From Haloactinospora alba (GTDB lineage Bacteria; Actinomycetota; Actinomycetes; Streptosporangiales; Streptosporangiaceae), in the NCBI RefSeq assembly GCF_006717075.1, contig NZ_VFQC01000003.1, positions 186,001-250,000 of the forward strand: a stretch of 64,000 nucleotides of DNA. Direction: 5' to 3'. The first letter of the stretch is position 1. Every line of letters starts with the position of its first letter. The notes beneath the pieces were generated by a model, which saw nothing but the letters and a program-made list of their open reading frames with translations, did not search any database and was not told where the DNA came from. This document shows, piece by piece, positions 1 to 8,746 of this stretch. The position numbers were made by a program, and so were the translations under genes.

Positions 1-211
1 AGAACATGTAGTCGGCGACGGGGTCGGAGTCGGCGAAGCCCACCATGCGCCGGTCGAAGGTGTGGCAACCGTCGCCGACGTCGAGGACTTGGTAGTTGAT
101 TCCGGGGCCGGAGTACATCTCCAGGCTGCCGGTCTGTCCGTGGGCCGGCGGCGCGGCGAGGAACGCGGCCGCCGCGGCGGCGCTCAGGACAGCGGGAACG
201 CGCAAGCGCAT
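1..211 (-). CDS. Secreted small protein, 3' end outside window
   Basis: The reverse strand encodes a protein starting at 211 with a Sec-type signal peptide: basic start MRLR, an Ala-rich hydrophobic stretch and a likely cleavage after the Ala-His-Gly region near residue 25. The mature part begins with a Tyr/Gly-rich segment (MYSGPGINYQVLDVGDG) and contains one Cys near residue 50. About 70 residues are visible; the C-terminus lies beyond position 1. A GGAG ribosome-binding site lies about 7 bases before the ATG. I do not recognise the family; the layout resembles small secreted actinobacterial proteins of unknown role. Confidence 0.6.
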   Translation of the reverse strand, partial: MRLRVPAVLSAAAAAAFLAAPPAHGQTGSLEMYSGPGINYQVLDVGDGCHTFDRRMVGFADSDPVADYMF

Positions 212-393
212 CCGTGCTCCACTCTCGTTGCAGGGTGCAGGGGTTGTCGCTGCGCCATCCTACATATGCGAACAGTAGTCGGAAGGTAACTTTTCGTTCG
301 GGAAGCGGGAGTGCGCGGCGTGCCCCCGTGACCGGGATCCGGCATAGGGCCGCAAACCGGAACAGACCCCATATGTGCGGCACTATGGGGCGT

Positions 394-1158
394 ATGAGCG
401 AGCGCGCCGAACAACTGGTGCTGTCCTACCTGTCACGCGTCGGAGACGCCGCCTACGGGGCCCTGTCACCGCGCCACCGCGCCTCCTACCTCGCCGGTCT
501 GCGATCCCGGATCGAGGCCGCCTGTATCGGAGGGAAGGCAACGCGGGTGGAGGACGTCCGGCGCGTCCTGGAGGAGTTCGGGGATCCCGCCGAGCTCGTC
601 TCCCGCGAGTGCGCGACCGAGGCCGTGCCCGGCCCTCCCGGAGGTCCGGGCGCCGCGGTCACCCCCGAGGAGGAGTCCCAACCGGAGAACCCGAGGCGGG
701 TGCGGCGCGACCCGCCACCCTGGCGCGGCGGTCCCGACGGTGGCTGGCTCGGCCGGGGAGGGGCGTTCGGCCGGCCTTCGGAGGGGATCGCGCCGGGACG
801 GGCCCTGGGCGACCTGGCGCGTGCGGCGCGCCGGAACCCACCGGAGCTGTTGGCCCTTCTCCTCTACCTCGCCAGCGCGGCCGGTTCGGCGCTGGCCGCC
901 GTGTGGCTCCTGGGCGCCGCCCTGGCGGCGCTGAGCCGGGTGTGGACACGGCGCGACAAGTGGGTGGCGCTGGGGGTGCCCGTTGCCGCGACGGCTCTGG
1001 GGATGCTGCTGTGGCCGGGAGAGGCGCCCTACATCGACCAGGTCCTTCTCGGTTCTCTCGCGGACACGGGTGTGTACGGGCTGCGTGCCGCCGCGGTGTG
1101 CGTTGCGTTCTATTTGGCCGCGCGGACCTCACGCATCACCCGGGAGGCCGCGGACTGA
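394..1158 (+). CDS. HAAS-domain (DUF1700-like) membrane protein
   Basis: A 254-residue protein. Residues about 5-75 (LVLSYLSRVGDAAYGALSP onward) form a helical, charged segment that resembles the HAAS signalling domain, usually found beside PadR regulators. A Gly/Pro/Arg-rich linker follows. The C-terminus has three hydrophobic segments at about 151-179, 189-206 and 229-246. The open frame extends upstream, but the ATG at 394 (or at 385) begins the recognisable domain. HAAS proteins are thought to relay a signal from a PadR-type regulator to the membrane; no PadR gene is adjacent here, so the partner is unknown. Family assignment is moderate. Confidence 0.65.
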   Translation: MSERAEQLVLSYLSRVGDAAYGALSPRHRASYLAGLRSRIEAACIGGKATRVEDVRRVLEEFGDPAELVSRECATEAVPGPPGGPGAAVTPEEESQPENPRRVRRDPPPWRGGPDGGWLGRGGAFGRPSEGIAPGRALGDLARAARRNPPELLALLLYLASAAGSALAAVWLLGAALAALSRVWTRRDKWVALGVPVAATALGMLLWPGEAPYIDQVLLGSLADTGVYGLRAAAVCVAFYLAARTSRITREAAD

Positions 1159-1656
1159 CCGGCCCGCACGCCGTGCGGGTCAGACGGGGGTAAAGCTTCG
1201 CCAATATTCCGGTTGTCGCGCGGTTCGCGGCACGTCCCGCGGGCGTGTCCCGGAGCATGATGCTCGTGCGTTCCGCGTCGCCCCGCTACAGGGGCGGTCG
1301 GGACTCCGCTCAGGTACGGGTACGTGACCGCACCGCATCCAGGATTGGTGGCACCCCGGCTCCGCCGGGTCCCGTCCCACACTCCGCAACCCGCGGGACA
1401 GGGGGTGTCGCTGATGGAGGGGCCCGGAGGACCGCATCCGGGCCCCTCACCGCTGGTGGCACGCCACCCGGCCCGGCCGGGGAGCGCGGCGCGGCGTGTC
1501 CGCGGGCCACTTGGGGAACGGAACTCTGAGAAGTAACCTTTGAATGCCCCTGTGCGAGGATGGGGCGTGCGGAAGCTGCGGGAGACTCTCCGGTTGACGC
1601 GGCCGGTTCGCCGGGCTTCCCTCCTTCGGTCCGACGGCGAGAGCGTGAGGTCACCC
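1159..1656. other. Intergenic region with terminator-like hairpin
   Basis: There is no convincing gene in these 498 bases. A perfect 12-bp stem (GAGGGGCCCGGA at 1417-1428 and its complement at 1437-1448, 8-base loop) could terminate transcription from the left. A TTGACG at about 1593 is a possible -35 element for the downstream cold-shock gene, but no good -10 is visible. Long frames through here have atypical codon use and are not supported. Confidence 0.5.
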
Positions 1657-2040
1657 GTGCCCACCGGCAAGGTCAAGTGGTACGACAGCGACAAGGGGTT
1701 CGGCTTTCTCACCCGCGATGACGGCGGGGAGGTCTTCGTGCATTCCTCCGCGCTACCTCAGGGCGCGACGTCCCTGCGCGCCGGCCAGCGGGTCGAGTTC
1801 GGCGTGGTCGAGGGCCGAAAGGGGATGCAGGCGCTCCAGCTGAAGCTCCTCGACGCCCCGCGGTCGGTCGCCAAGGCGACACGCAAGAAGCCGGACGAGA
1901 TGGTGAGCCTCGTCGAGGACCTGATCCGTCTCCTGGACGGCGTGTCCGGTACGTACCGCAAGGGCAAGCACCCCGACCGCCAGGAGGCGAGCAAGATCGC
2001 CCAGGTGCTCCGCCGCGTCGCCGACGACATGGAGGCGTGA
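1657..2040 (+). CDS. Cold-shock domain protein with C-terminal extension
   Basis: A 127-residue protein. Residues 1-66 are a CspA-type cold-shock domain: TGKVKWYDSDKGFGFL carries the RNP1 motif (KGFGFL) and VFVHSS is RNP2, the aromatic nucleic-acid-binding surfaces. The C-terminal about 60 residues are charged and helical (KKPDEMVSLVEDLIRLLDG), an extension seen in one class of actinobacterial cold-shock proteins. It probably binds single-stranded RNA or DNA. The GTG at 1657 is chosen because it places the domain at the N-terminus; the open frame extends to 1540 without homology. The next gene in the same direction is a DUF3027 protein. Confidence 0.9.
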   Translation: MPTGKVKWYDSDKGFGFLTRDDGGEVFVHSSALPQGATSLRAGQRVEFGVVEGRKGMQALQLKLLDAPRSVAKATRKKPDEMVSLVEDLIRLLDGVSGTYRKGKHPDRQEASKIAQVLRRVADDMEA

Positions 2041-2227
2041 GCGGGTCCGCCCGGTGCGGCGCCCCGGTCGGCGCGGACGGGCGGCCGCCCGCCGGGTCGG
2101 ATGACCGCTGCCGGGAAGCCGGACACGCCGTACCAGGAGTGTGATTTTCGTCACCCTCAATGCGCGGTGATGCCGGTGCGGCGCCGGTTGGCGGGACACC
2201 GCGCGCCCGCCGGGCGCGCGCGTGGTC

Positions 2228-3067
2228 ATGTCGGTTACCGCTATCAGCGAAAATGGGAGTGTGAGCCCTAGGCGTCGTTCTCCCACACCAGACCAGGCCT
2301 GTATCGAAGCGGTGGACCTCGCGCGCGAAGCGGCCGCCGAGGTCGGACATCCCGAGTGGGTCGGTGACCACCTCGCGGCGAACGTCGAGGACACCCGTCT
2401 CGTCACCCACCTGTTCGCCTGCCTCGACCCCGCCTACCCGGGATGGCACTACGCCGTCACCGTCGTGCGCGCGGCGCGCGCCAAGACCGTCACGGTGAAC
2501 GAGGCGGTGCTGCTGCCCGGAGCCGAGTCCCTGCTGCCGCCCGCGTGGGTGCCGTGGAAGGACCGGCTGCGTCCCGGCGACCTCGGCGTGGGCGACCTGC
2601 TGCCGGCCTCCGTGGACGACGAACGGCTGAAACCCGGCTTCACCCAGGTGCCCGACGAGGACGACGAGGAGGGCGTCGACAAGCACCAGGAGTGGGAGCC
2701 CGGACTCGGCCGCGCCCGGGTCCTGTCCGAGACCGGCCGCAAGGCCGCGGCGGAACGCTGGTACGAGGGAGAGCCCGGACCGCGCAGCGCCATAGCCACG
2801 GCCGCCCCCGCCCCGTGCGCGACCTGCGGTTTCATGACCCCGCTGGCGGGCGGGCTCCGGCAGATGTTCGGAGTGTGCACGAACGAGTACGCCCCCGACG
2901 ACGGCAAGGTCGTCTCCCTCGACCACGGGTGCGGCGCCCACTCCGAAGCCTCGCACTCCAACCAGCACAGCGAACCCCTCGCGCCCGTCGTCGTGGACGA
3001 GTGGGACTACGACCACATCGTCGCCGACGACACGTCGGAACTGGAACTCGTTTCCTCCGACGGTTAG
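2228..3067 (+). CDS. DUF3027 family protein
   Basis: A 279-residue protein with the DUF3027 signature: residues about 15-135 include WVGDHLAANVEDTRLVTHLF, then PGWHYAVTVVRA and PAWVPWKDRLRPGDLGVGD. The C-terminal third has a probable zinc site, CATC near residue 197, a Cys near 216 and HGCGAH near 235. An acidic tail follows. Function is unknown; in actinobacteria this family often lies with a cold-shock protein and an Hsp90-like ATPase, as here. The start is uncertain: GTG 2222, ATG 2228 and GTG 2261 are in frame, and a strong GC hairpin (2201-2219) lies just before them. The stop codon TAG overlaps the left edge of a palindromic repeat. Confidence 0.85.
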   Translation: MSVTAISENGSVSPRRRSPTPDQACIEAVDLAREAAAEVGHPEWVGDHLAANVEDTRLVTHLFACLDPAYPGWHYAVTVVRAARAKTVTVNEAVLLPGAESLLPPAWVPWKDRLRPGDLGVGDLLPASVDDERLKPGFTQVPDEDDEEGVDKHQEWEPGLGRARVLSETGRKAAAERWYEGEPGPRSAIATAAPAPCATCGFMTPLAGGLRQMFGVCTNEYAPDDGKVVSLDHGCGAHSEASHSNQHSEPLAPVVVDEWDYDHIVADDTSELELVSSDG

Positions 3068-3228
3068 GTCCTGTTTTTCGGACGCTTGTCCTGCTGCGCG
3101 CCGCCCCGGCACACCGCCCGGCGGTGTTCTCGTCGGTCGGCGGAGGGTCCGCTCCGCCTCCCTGGCCGGCCGTGCCGGGCGGCACCGGAGACGCCGCTCG
3201 CGATGAACAGCGCCCAAAAAACAGGACC
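3067..3228 (+). repeat. Palindromic repeat family A, copy 1
   Basis: This 162-bp element is bounded by inverted ends, GGTCCTGTTTTTCGGACGCT on the left and the complement of GGTCCTGTTTTTTGGGCGCT on the right. Near-identical copies lie at 10879-11041 (inverted) and 47784-47944 (same orientation). It has no coding capacity and looks like a miniature inverted-repeat element. Together with the following repeat it fills most of the non-coding gap 3068-3621. Nothing recognisable remains in 3336-3621 apart from the promoter region of the next gene. Confidence 0.85.
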
Positions 3229-3230
3229 AA

Positions 3231-3335
3231 GGGCCGTCCGGTGGACGCCCGTCCGCCCGCCGCGCGCCGCCACGGCACCGCGCTGGCGCGGCACCGGCGC
3301 CGCCCGTGGCGGACACGCTCCGCCGGACGGGCCCC
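3231..3335 (+). repeat. Palindromic repeat family B-like, beside family A
   Basis: GGCCGTCCGGTGGACGCC on the left pairs with GGCGGACACGCTCCGCCGG near the right end, enclosing a very GC-rich centre. The core CCGGTGGACGCCCGTCC is shared with the copy at 44129-44203. It abuts family A copy 1 with a gap of two bases. No gene is present. Confidence 0.6.
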
Positions 3336-3621
3336 GGGACACCACCGACCGGGACGGCACGCCGGGGCGCTCCCGTCATGACCGGCGCGGACGCGGCCAG
3401 CGCGGCGCCGGAACGGAGCGCGGCGGCACGCGTGGCCGGACACGGCCGGACCCGGCCCCTCCCGGGCTCCCCGGCGCGGTACAGTCGCACGCGCGCCTTC
3501 CGGGACGCGCACAACGGAACCGCGCGCCACCTACGGCGGGAACGGCAGCGGTACCGTGTCCGCGGCCGCCGCACCCGCCCACGCATTCGAGGTCACCACC
3601 GCCGACCCGGGAGGACCAGTC

Positions 3622-6600
3622 ATGACCCGCACCCAGGACGACCCGTTCGGCACCGCCGAACTCCGCAGACGCGTCCTCGACGGATGGGCTGACTCCCCGG
3701 CGCGGTTCCGCGAGGACGCCAACGCCCACGAGGACTACACCCGCGACGGGTACCACGACCGCGTCATCGTGGAGCTCGCCCAGAACGCCGCGGACGCCGC
3801 CCGCCGCGCGGGAACCACCGGGAAACTCCACCTGGACCTGGACAACACCCTGCTGACCGCCGCGAACACCGGAGCGCCGCTGGACGCCGACGGTGTGGAG
3901 TCCCTCGCGACGTTGCGGGCCTCCGCCAAACGCGACCAGGCCGCGGCCACCGGGCGGTTCGGCGTGGGCTTCTCCGCCGCCGCCGCGGTCAGCGACGACA
4001 TCACCGCCACCTCGCGGGACGGCGCCGTCTGCTGGAGTCTGCACCGTGCCCGGACCGCCGTCGAGAGCGAGCTGCTGGAGACCGGACGCGCCCGCAGCGG
4101 CCTCGCCGAGGAGATCCACCGGCGCGGCGGCGACCTCCCGATGCTGCGCCTTCCGTTCCCCGCCCCGCACGAGCCCCCGCCGGAGGGATACGACACGGCC
4201 GTGCTCCTGCGGCTGCGCGACAGTGACGCCCGCGAACGCGTGGTCGAACTGCTGGACGAGACCAGCGAGACGCTGCTGCTCGCACTGCCTTACCTCACCG
4301 AGGTGTGGGTCACCGTCGACGGGGCGCACCGCCGTATCACCCGCAGCAGCGCCCCCGACAGCCCCGACGTCCACACCCGCGCCGCCGACGACTCCGCGAC
4401 CCGCGACACCCGGTGGCGCACCGTCACCCGTACCGGGCGGCTCTCCCCGGACACGCTCGCGGACCGTCCCGCCGAGGAACGCGCCCGCCCGGACTGGGCC
4501 GTCACCTGGGCGGTTCCGCTGCGCGAGGACGGCGGACCCGGCGAGCTCCCCGCCGCCGCCCGGGTGGTGCACGCGCCCACACCCAGTGACGCGGTCCTGT
4601 CCCTGCCGGCGCTGCTCATCGGCACCTTCCCGCTCACCCCCGACCGCAGGCACATCGCGGCCGGTCCGGCGACCGACGCGCTCCTCACCGAAGCGGCCGG
4701 AGCCTACTGCGACCTGCTCGGCCTCCTCGACGCCCGCACCGCCCTCGACCTCGTCCCCGCCACCCCCGCCGCCGCGGGCGAGTTCGACGGGATGCTGCGT
4801 TCCGCCCTGACCAAACCCCTCCAGGAAACCCCGTTCCTGGTCACCGAGACCGGAGAGCCGGTCCGGCCCCGGGACGCCGCCGTCATCGACGGCGGAGCCG
4901 AGGTCACCCGGGCCGTGTCCGACCTCGCGCCCAGCGCCCTGCCCGGGTCCTGGAACCCCAACCACCCCGCCCTGGCCCAGCTGCGGGTGCGCCGCGTCGG
5001 CCTGGCCGAGCTCGCCGACCAGCTCGCCGACGCGGACCGGGAGCCGGAATGGTGGCGGCGCCTGTACGCGGCGCTGCGCACCTCCGGAACGCACGGCACC
5101 GACCTCGGCGACCTCGGCGCTCTGCCGGTCCCGCTCGCCGACGGCCGCACCGTGCGCTCCCCGCGCGGCCTCCTCGCCCCCACCGGTCCCGCGTTCGACA
5201 CGGGCGACCTCGACCCGCAGGGACTGTCCCCCCTGGGGGTGCGGATCGTCCACCCCGACGCGATGGACCCCCTGCTGCTGCGGCTCGGCGCGGTGGAGGC
5301 CGACGAGGACGCGGTCCTCACCGACCCGCTCACCCGGGAAGCGGTGCGCAACTCGCTGGACGCCGACGACCCCGAGGAGGTCACGGGCCCCGTCCTGGCT
5401 CTGGCCGCTCTCGCCGGCACCACCGCGGCAGAGGAGCCCTGGCTGGCGGAGCTGGCGCTGCGCGACAGCGACGGCGGCTACTCGCCCGCCGGTGAGCTCC
5501 TGCTGCCCGACAGCCCCCTGCACGACATCCTCACCGACGACGCCCCGTTCGGCACCCTCGCCGCGGACCTCGTGGACAGCCACGGGCAGCGCACCCTGGA
5601 GAAGGTCGGCGTGGTGTCCACCTTCACCCTGGTGCGGGCCACGGAGGTGCCGCTGGGCCCCAGCCTCCCCGACAGTCTGGACGGGGCGTGGCTGGCGGAC
5701 CTGGACCTGTGGGCGCGCGAGGTGGAGGACTCCCTCGGCGAGACCGGAACGCCGCCGGTGGTGACGGAACTGGTGGGGGTCGCGGACCTGGAGTTCGTCC
5801 GCGACGACCGCTGGCCCCAGGCCCTGGAGCTCATCGCCGGATCGGACGAGCTGCGCGCGGCCGTCGTCGAACCCGCCCGTGTCGTGACGGGGGAGGGGGC
5901 CACGGCCGACACCCGCTCCTACACCGCCTGGTGGCTGCGGCACGTTCCGGTGGTGGACGGCCGCGAACCCGCCGCGCTGCGCACCGCACACGCCGAGCCG
6001 GCCCTCGCCGCGCTGTACGACCGGGCACCCGAGGGGTTGGACACCCGGCTCGCCCTGGCGCTGGGCGTACGGCACACCACGGAGGACCTCCTGGCCGAAC
6101 CCGACGGGCCCGACGACCTCCTGCGGCGCCTCGCCGACCCGCAGCGGCACGTGCCCCGCCGGCACCTGCCCCGGTTGTGGGCGGCGCTGGCGCGGGTGGA
6201 ACCGGACCGCGTGTCCCCGCCCGAGGTGGTGCGCGCGGTGCGCGACGGCGCCGTCGTGACCGCCGACGCGGAGGAGGCCGTGGTCGTGGATGCGCCCGAC
6301 CTGCTCCCGTTGCTGGCTCAGCGTCCGGTGGTCCTCGCCCCGGCGGGTGTGGCGGCGGCCCTCGCCGACGTGCTGGACCTGGCCCTGGCCAGCGAGGAGG
6401 TTCCCGGCCGCGTCACCACGCTCGGAGAGGTGCGCAACGTCCCCGAGGAGGTGCGGTCGTTCCTGGACACCAGCGCCACCACCTACGTGCACCACGAACG
6501 GTTGCTGGTGGACGGGGTGGCGGTCAGCTGGCGGTGCGGCGCGGACGCGCTGCACGCCTCGGGTGTCGACGGGCTCGCCCGCGCACTGTGCTGGGCCGCT

Positions 6601-6705
6601 GGCCAGTGGCAGCGGCGGCACCTGGTGGCCGCGGCGCTGCACCACCCGGACACGCTGCCCGAGCTGCTGGCGGAGACCGAGGTAGGAAGTTCAGAAGATG
6701 TGTAA
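3622..6705 (+). CDS. Hsp90-like / sacsin-type GHKL ATPase
   Basis: A 1027-residue protein. The N-terminal 200 residues carry a GHKL ATP-binding fold: VELAQNAADA (about 50-59) is the N-box, TAANTGAPLD (about 79-88) corresponds to the DxGxG loop region and GRFGVGFSAA (about 111-120) is the glycine-rich lid. The remaining 800 residues are helical and Asp/Glu/Leu-rich without a recognisable domain, as in the actinobacterial sacsin N-terminal-like proteins often labelled HSP90. The role is probably chaperone-like, with no known substrate. ATG 3622 follows GGAGG. The last residues (VGSSEDV) run into IS200/IS605-type sequence, so the native C-terminus may have been replaced. Confidence 0.85.
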   Translation: MTRTQDDPFGTAELRRRVLDGWADSPARFREDANAHEDYTRDGYHDRVIVELAQNAADAARRAGTTGKLHLDLDNTLLTAANTGAPLDADGVESLATLRASAKRDQAAATGRFGVGFSAAAAVSDDITATSRDGAVCWSLHRARTAVESELLETGRARSGLAEEIHRRGGDLPMLRLPFPAPHEPPPEGYDTAVLLRLRDSDARERVVELLDETSETLLLALPYLTEVWVTVDGAHRRITRSSAPDSPDVHTRAADDSATRDTRWRTVTRTGRLSPDTLADRPAEERARPDWAVTWAVPLREDGGPGELPAAARVVHAPTPSDAVLSLPALLIGTFPLTPDRRHIAAGPATDALLTEAAGAYCDLLGLLDARTALDLVPATPAAAGEFDGMLRSALTKPLQETPFLVTETGEPVRPRDAAVIDGGAEVTRAVSDLAPSALPGSWNPNHPALAQLRVRRVGLAELADQLADADREPEWWRRLYAALRTSGTHGTDLGDLGALPVPLADGRTVRSPRGLLAPTGPAFDTGDLDPQGLSPLGVRIVHPDAMDPLLLRLGAVEADEDAVLTDPLTREAVRNSLDADDPEEVTGPVLALAALAGTTAAEEPWLAELALRDSDGGYSPAGELLLPDSPLHDILTDDAPFGTLAADLVDSHGQRTLEKVGVVSTFTLVRATEVPLGPSLPDSLDGAWLADLDLWAREVEDSLGETGTPPVVTELVGVADLEFVRDDRWPQALELIAGSDELRAAVVEPARVVTGEGATADTRSYTAWWLRHVPVVDGREPAALRTAHAEPALAALYDRAPEGLDTRLALALGVRHTTEDLLAEPDGPDDLLRRLADPQRHVPRRHLPRLWAALARVEPDRVSPPEVVRAVRDGAVVTADAEEAVVVDAPDLLPLLAQRPVVLAPAGVAAALADVLDLALASEEVPGRVTTLGEVRNVPEEVRSFLDTSATTYVHHERLLVDGVAVSWRCGADALHASGVDGLARALCWAAGQWQRRHLVAAALHHPDTLPELLAETEVGSSEDV

Positions 6706-6816
6706 AAACGTGCGCATGTTCTGAGTCGTCGTACTGCTACGCGGCGTTTGTCTCGACTAGTGCCGTGACCGTCTGGACAACCTCACACCCCAAACAATCA
6801 CGGCCAAAGCACTAGC
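6684..6816 (-). mobile_element. IS200/IS605-type element end (remnant)
   Basis: This region matches the sequence that follows the tnpB remnant at 8728-8872: both share a 31-bp stretch. An imperfect hairpin (CAGAAGATGTG against CGCATGTTCTG, 6693-6721, stem 9 of 11) is typical of the subterminal palindromes at IS200/IS605 ends. The element lies at the 3' end of the Hsp90-like gene. No transposase is encoded here. Confidence 0.5.
6786..6816 (+). repeat. 31-bp direct repeat, left copy
   Basis: CACCCCAAACAATCACGG followed by CCAAAGCACTAGC matches 30 of 31 bases at 8716-8746. The two copies bracket the LysR/SDR module, as expected if the module sits between two fragments of one insertion element. 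Confidence 0.8.
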
Positions 6817-6848
6817 AAGGGCTGTACCGGTCCTGCAGCGAGAATCCC

Positions 6849-7727
6849 TCAGTCCGCGGGCGTAGAAGACGCAGTGCTGCGAAGCCCGGACGCTGAGCGG
6901 ACGAGTGATGCAATGTCCGGTGAGTGACTGTTTGGCGGCCATGCGAGCACCGTGGTGACGTCCGGTGCGTCGACGACGGGCACCGCGACGTGAGCGGGCC
7001 ACTGCCAGGCACGGCTGGAGGCGGGAATGACGAGCAGCGTCTTGCCGAGCGCCACGAGCTGAGCGAGCTGCGACTGGGTGTGCACCTCCGGCCCGGGCCC
7101 GTCCGGGTAGGACCCGTCGATCCGGGGCCATCGAGCGAGCGGCAGGTCCGGCACGTCGCTGACCTCCGCCAGCGTGAGCTGACTGCGTGATGCGAGCGGA
7201 TGGCCCGCAGGAAGGAGCGCGATCTGGCCTTCGACGTAGAGGTCCTCGGTGTCGAACCCGGCGAGGTCGTCGAATGGCTGGTGCATGAGTGCCACGTCGG
7301 CGCGCCCGTTGCGCAGTAGCTGTGCCTGCTCGCCGACCTCGCACAGGAGGACGTCGACCGGCGGCGCGCTGGGTTCGCTCGCAAACGTGTCGAGGAGGCG
7401 CTGCAGCAGCTCGTGGGATGCCCCGGCTTTCGTCACGAGCACTAGTGGCCGCTTCAGGTCCCCGGCGCGCCGCGTCCGGCGCGCAGCGGCCGCGACCGCA
7501 TCGAGGGCCGCTTGGGCCTCGCGGAGCAGGACCTCGCCAGCCTCGGTAAGCGCTGCTCCACGACGGTTCCGGTCGAAGAGCTGGACGCCGATCCGCCGCT
7601 CCAGCTGGCGGATCGCGCGTGAGAGCGGCGGTTGTTCGATACCGAGCCGAACGGCGGCGCGACCGAAGTGCAGCTCCTCGGCGACGGCGACGAAGTAGCG
7701 GAGCTCGCGAGTCTCAAGATCGTCCAC
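6849..7727 (-). CDS. LysR-family transcriptional regulator
   Basis: A 292-residue protein. An N-terminal winged HTH (residues about 8-66, ELRYFVAVAEELHFGRAA then PPLSRAIRQLERRIGVQLF) is followed by a two-lobed LysR substrate-binding domain (about 90-285). It is divergent from a short-chain dehydrogenase with an 83-bp gap, the classic layout in which a LysR protein controls the neighbour and itself. A perfect palindrome of T-N11-A type lies in that gap. Codon use is less GC-biased than its neighbours, and the pair is bracketed by insertion-sequence repeats, so recent transfer is likely. The inducer is unknown. Confidence 0.9.
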   Translation of the reverse strand: MDDLETRELRYFVAVAEELHFGRAAVRLGIEQPPLSRAIRQLERRIGVQLFDRNRRGAALTEAGEVLLREAQAALDAVAAAARRTRRAGDLKRPLVLVTKAGASHELLQRLLDTFASEPSAPPVDVLLCEVGEQAQLLRNGRADVALMHQPFDDLAGFDTEDLYVEGQIALLPAGHPLASRSQLTLAEVSDVPDLPLARWPRIDGSYPDGPGPEVHTQSQLAQLVALGKTLLVIPASSRAWQWPAHVAVPVVDAPDVTTVLAWPPNSHSPDIASLVRSASGLRSTASSTPAD

Positions 7728-7744
7728 GGACGCAGCCTAGCGTC

Positions 7745-7763
7745 TGATACCTGGCGAGTATCA
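7745..7763. promoter_or_regulatory. LysR operator (T-N11-A palindrome)
   Basis: TGATACctggcgaGTATCA is a perfect 6-bp inverted repeat with a 7-base spacer. It contains the LysR T-N11-A core (T at 7748, A at 7760) and lies centrally between the divergent LysR and SDR start codons. Confidence 0.7.
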
Positions 7764-7810
7764 CAGCGTGCTGCATCGATCTTGGACGACGAGCGCACGG
7801 CTCGCCGAGC

Positions 7811-8536
7811 ATGGATCGCGTGAACGACACGAAGACCGCGCTAGTTACTGGCGCAAACAAGGGAATCGGTTTCGCTATCGCACAGGGCCTTGGGGCGATC
7901 GGCTTCACGGTCGGAGTGGGCGCACGCGACGACGCCAGGCGCGAGGAGGCCGTCGAGCGTCTGCGGTCCGCAGGCATCGAAGCGTTCGGGGTCGCCCTCG
8001 ACGTCACCTCCGACGACAGCGTCGCTGCGGCGGCAGCGACCATCGAGCGGACGGCAGGACGGCTCGACGTGCTCGTCAATAACGCGGGTATCTCCGGCCG
8101 GACCGACGGTGGCGCACAGGATCCGACGACGCTCGACCTCGACGTCGTCCGCACCGTCCTCGACACGAACGTGTTCGGGGTAGTTTGGGTGACGAACGCG
8201 ATGCTCCCGCTGCTTAGCCGCGCAAACTCGCCGCGCATCGTCAACATGTCGAGCAACATGGGGTCATTGACACTGCAGACCGGCCCGATCATGGCCGCTT
8301 ACGCACCGTCGAAGTCGATGCTCAACAGCGTCACGGCACAGTACGCCCGCCAACTCGCCGACACGAACGTCATCGTGAACGCCGCCTGCCCCGGCTACGT
8401 CGCGACCGACTTCACCGGTTTCAACGCGCCGCGGACGCCCGAGCAGGGTGCCGCCATCGCAATCCGACTCGCCACCCTTCCGGATGACGGGCCACGCGGC
8501 GGCTTCTTCGACGACGAGGGCGTCGTCCCCTGGTAA
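7811..8536 (+). CDS. Short-chain dehydrogenase/reductase (classical SDR)
   Basis: A 241-residue oxidoreductase. TGANKGIG (13-20) is the NAD(P)-binding glycine motif, NNAG (90-93) the structural motif, Ser147/148 with Tyr164 and Lys168 (YAPSK) the catalytic set, and NAACPGYVATD the usual post-catalytic loop. The R38-G-A-R region suggests NADP preference. It probably reduces a carbonyl compound; the substrate cannot be read. The gene is divergent from the LysR regulator, which probably controls it. ATG 7811 and ATG/GTG codons a few residues downstream are alternatives. A strong hairpin follows the stop. Confidence 0.9.
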   Translation: MDRVNDTKTALVTGANKGIGFAIAQGLGAIGFTVGVGARDDARREEAVERLRSAGIEAFGVALDVTSDDSVAAAAATIERTAGRLDVLVNNAGISGRTDGGAQDPTTLDLDVVRTVLDTNVFGVVWVTNAMLPLLSRANSPRIVNMSSNMGSLTLQTGPIMAAYAPSKSMLNSVTAQYARQLADTNVIVNAACPGYVATDFTGFNAPRTPEQGAAIAIRLATLPDDGPRGGFFDDEGVVPW

Positions 8537-8542
8537 CCCGGA

Positions 8543-8588
8543 CGGACGGGAGGGCGCCGGCGCCAGACCGCACCGTCCCTCCCGTCCG
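8543..8588 (+). terminator. Hairpin terminator after SDR gene
   Basis: A perfect 12-bp stem, CGGACGGGAGGG (8543-8554) and its complement (8577-8588), follows the SDR stop codon by a few bases. There is no U-tract, as is common in high-GC actinomycetes. Confidence 0.65.
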
Positions 8589-8715
8589 CCACCGAACCGT
8601 TCTCCGCAGCGGCTCGACCCGCACGGACCGTCGGCTGTGTACTTCGCTGCGACCGCGTCCGCATCCGTAGCGAAAAAGGCCACCACTGGGCCGCCCCCGA
8701 GCAGCATGACCAAGC

Positions 8716-8746
8716 ACCCCAGACAATCACGGCCAAAGCACTAGCC
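8716..8746 (+). repeat. 31-bp direct repeat, right copy
   Basis: This is the partner of 6786-6816 (one mismatch). Here it contains the tnpB stop codon (complement of TCA at 8728-8730). Confidence 0.8.

Noticed and set aside
3376-6645. A 1089-residue frame on the reverse strand
   Set aside because: It is the shadow of the Hsp90-like gene: no domain, and composition typical of antisense frames in high-GC DNA. The same holds for 30330-33752 and 54414-56228 on the reverse strand.
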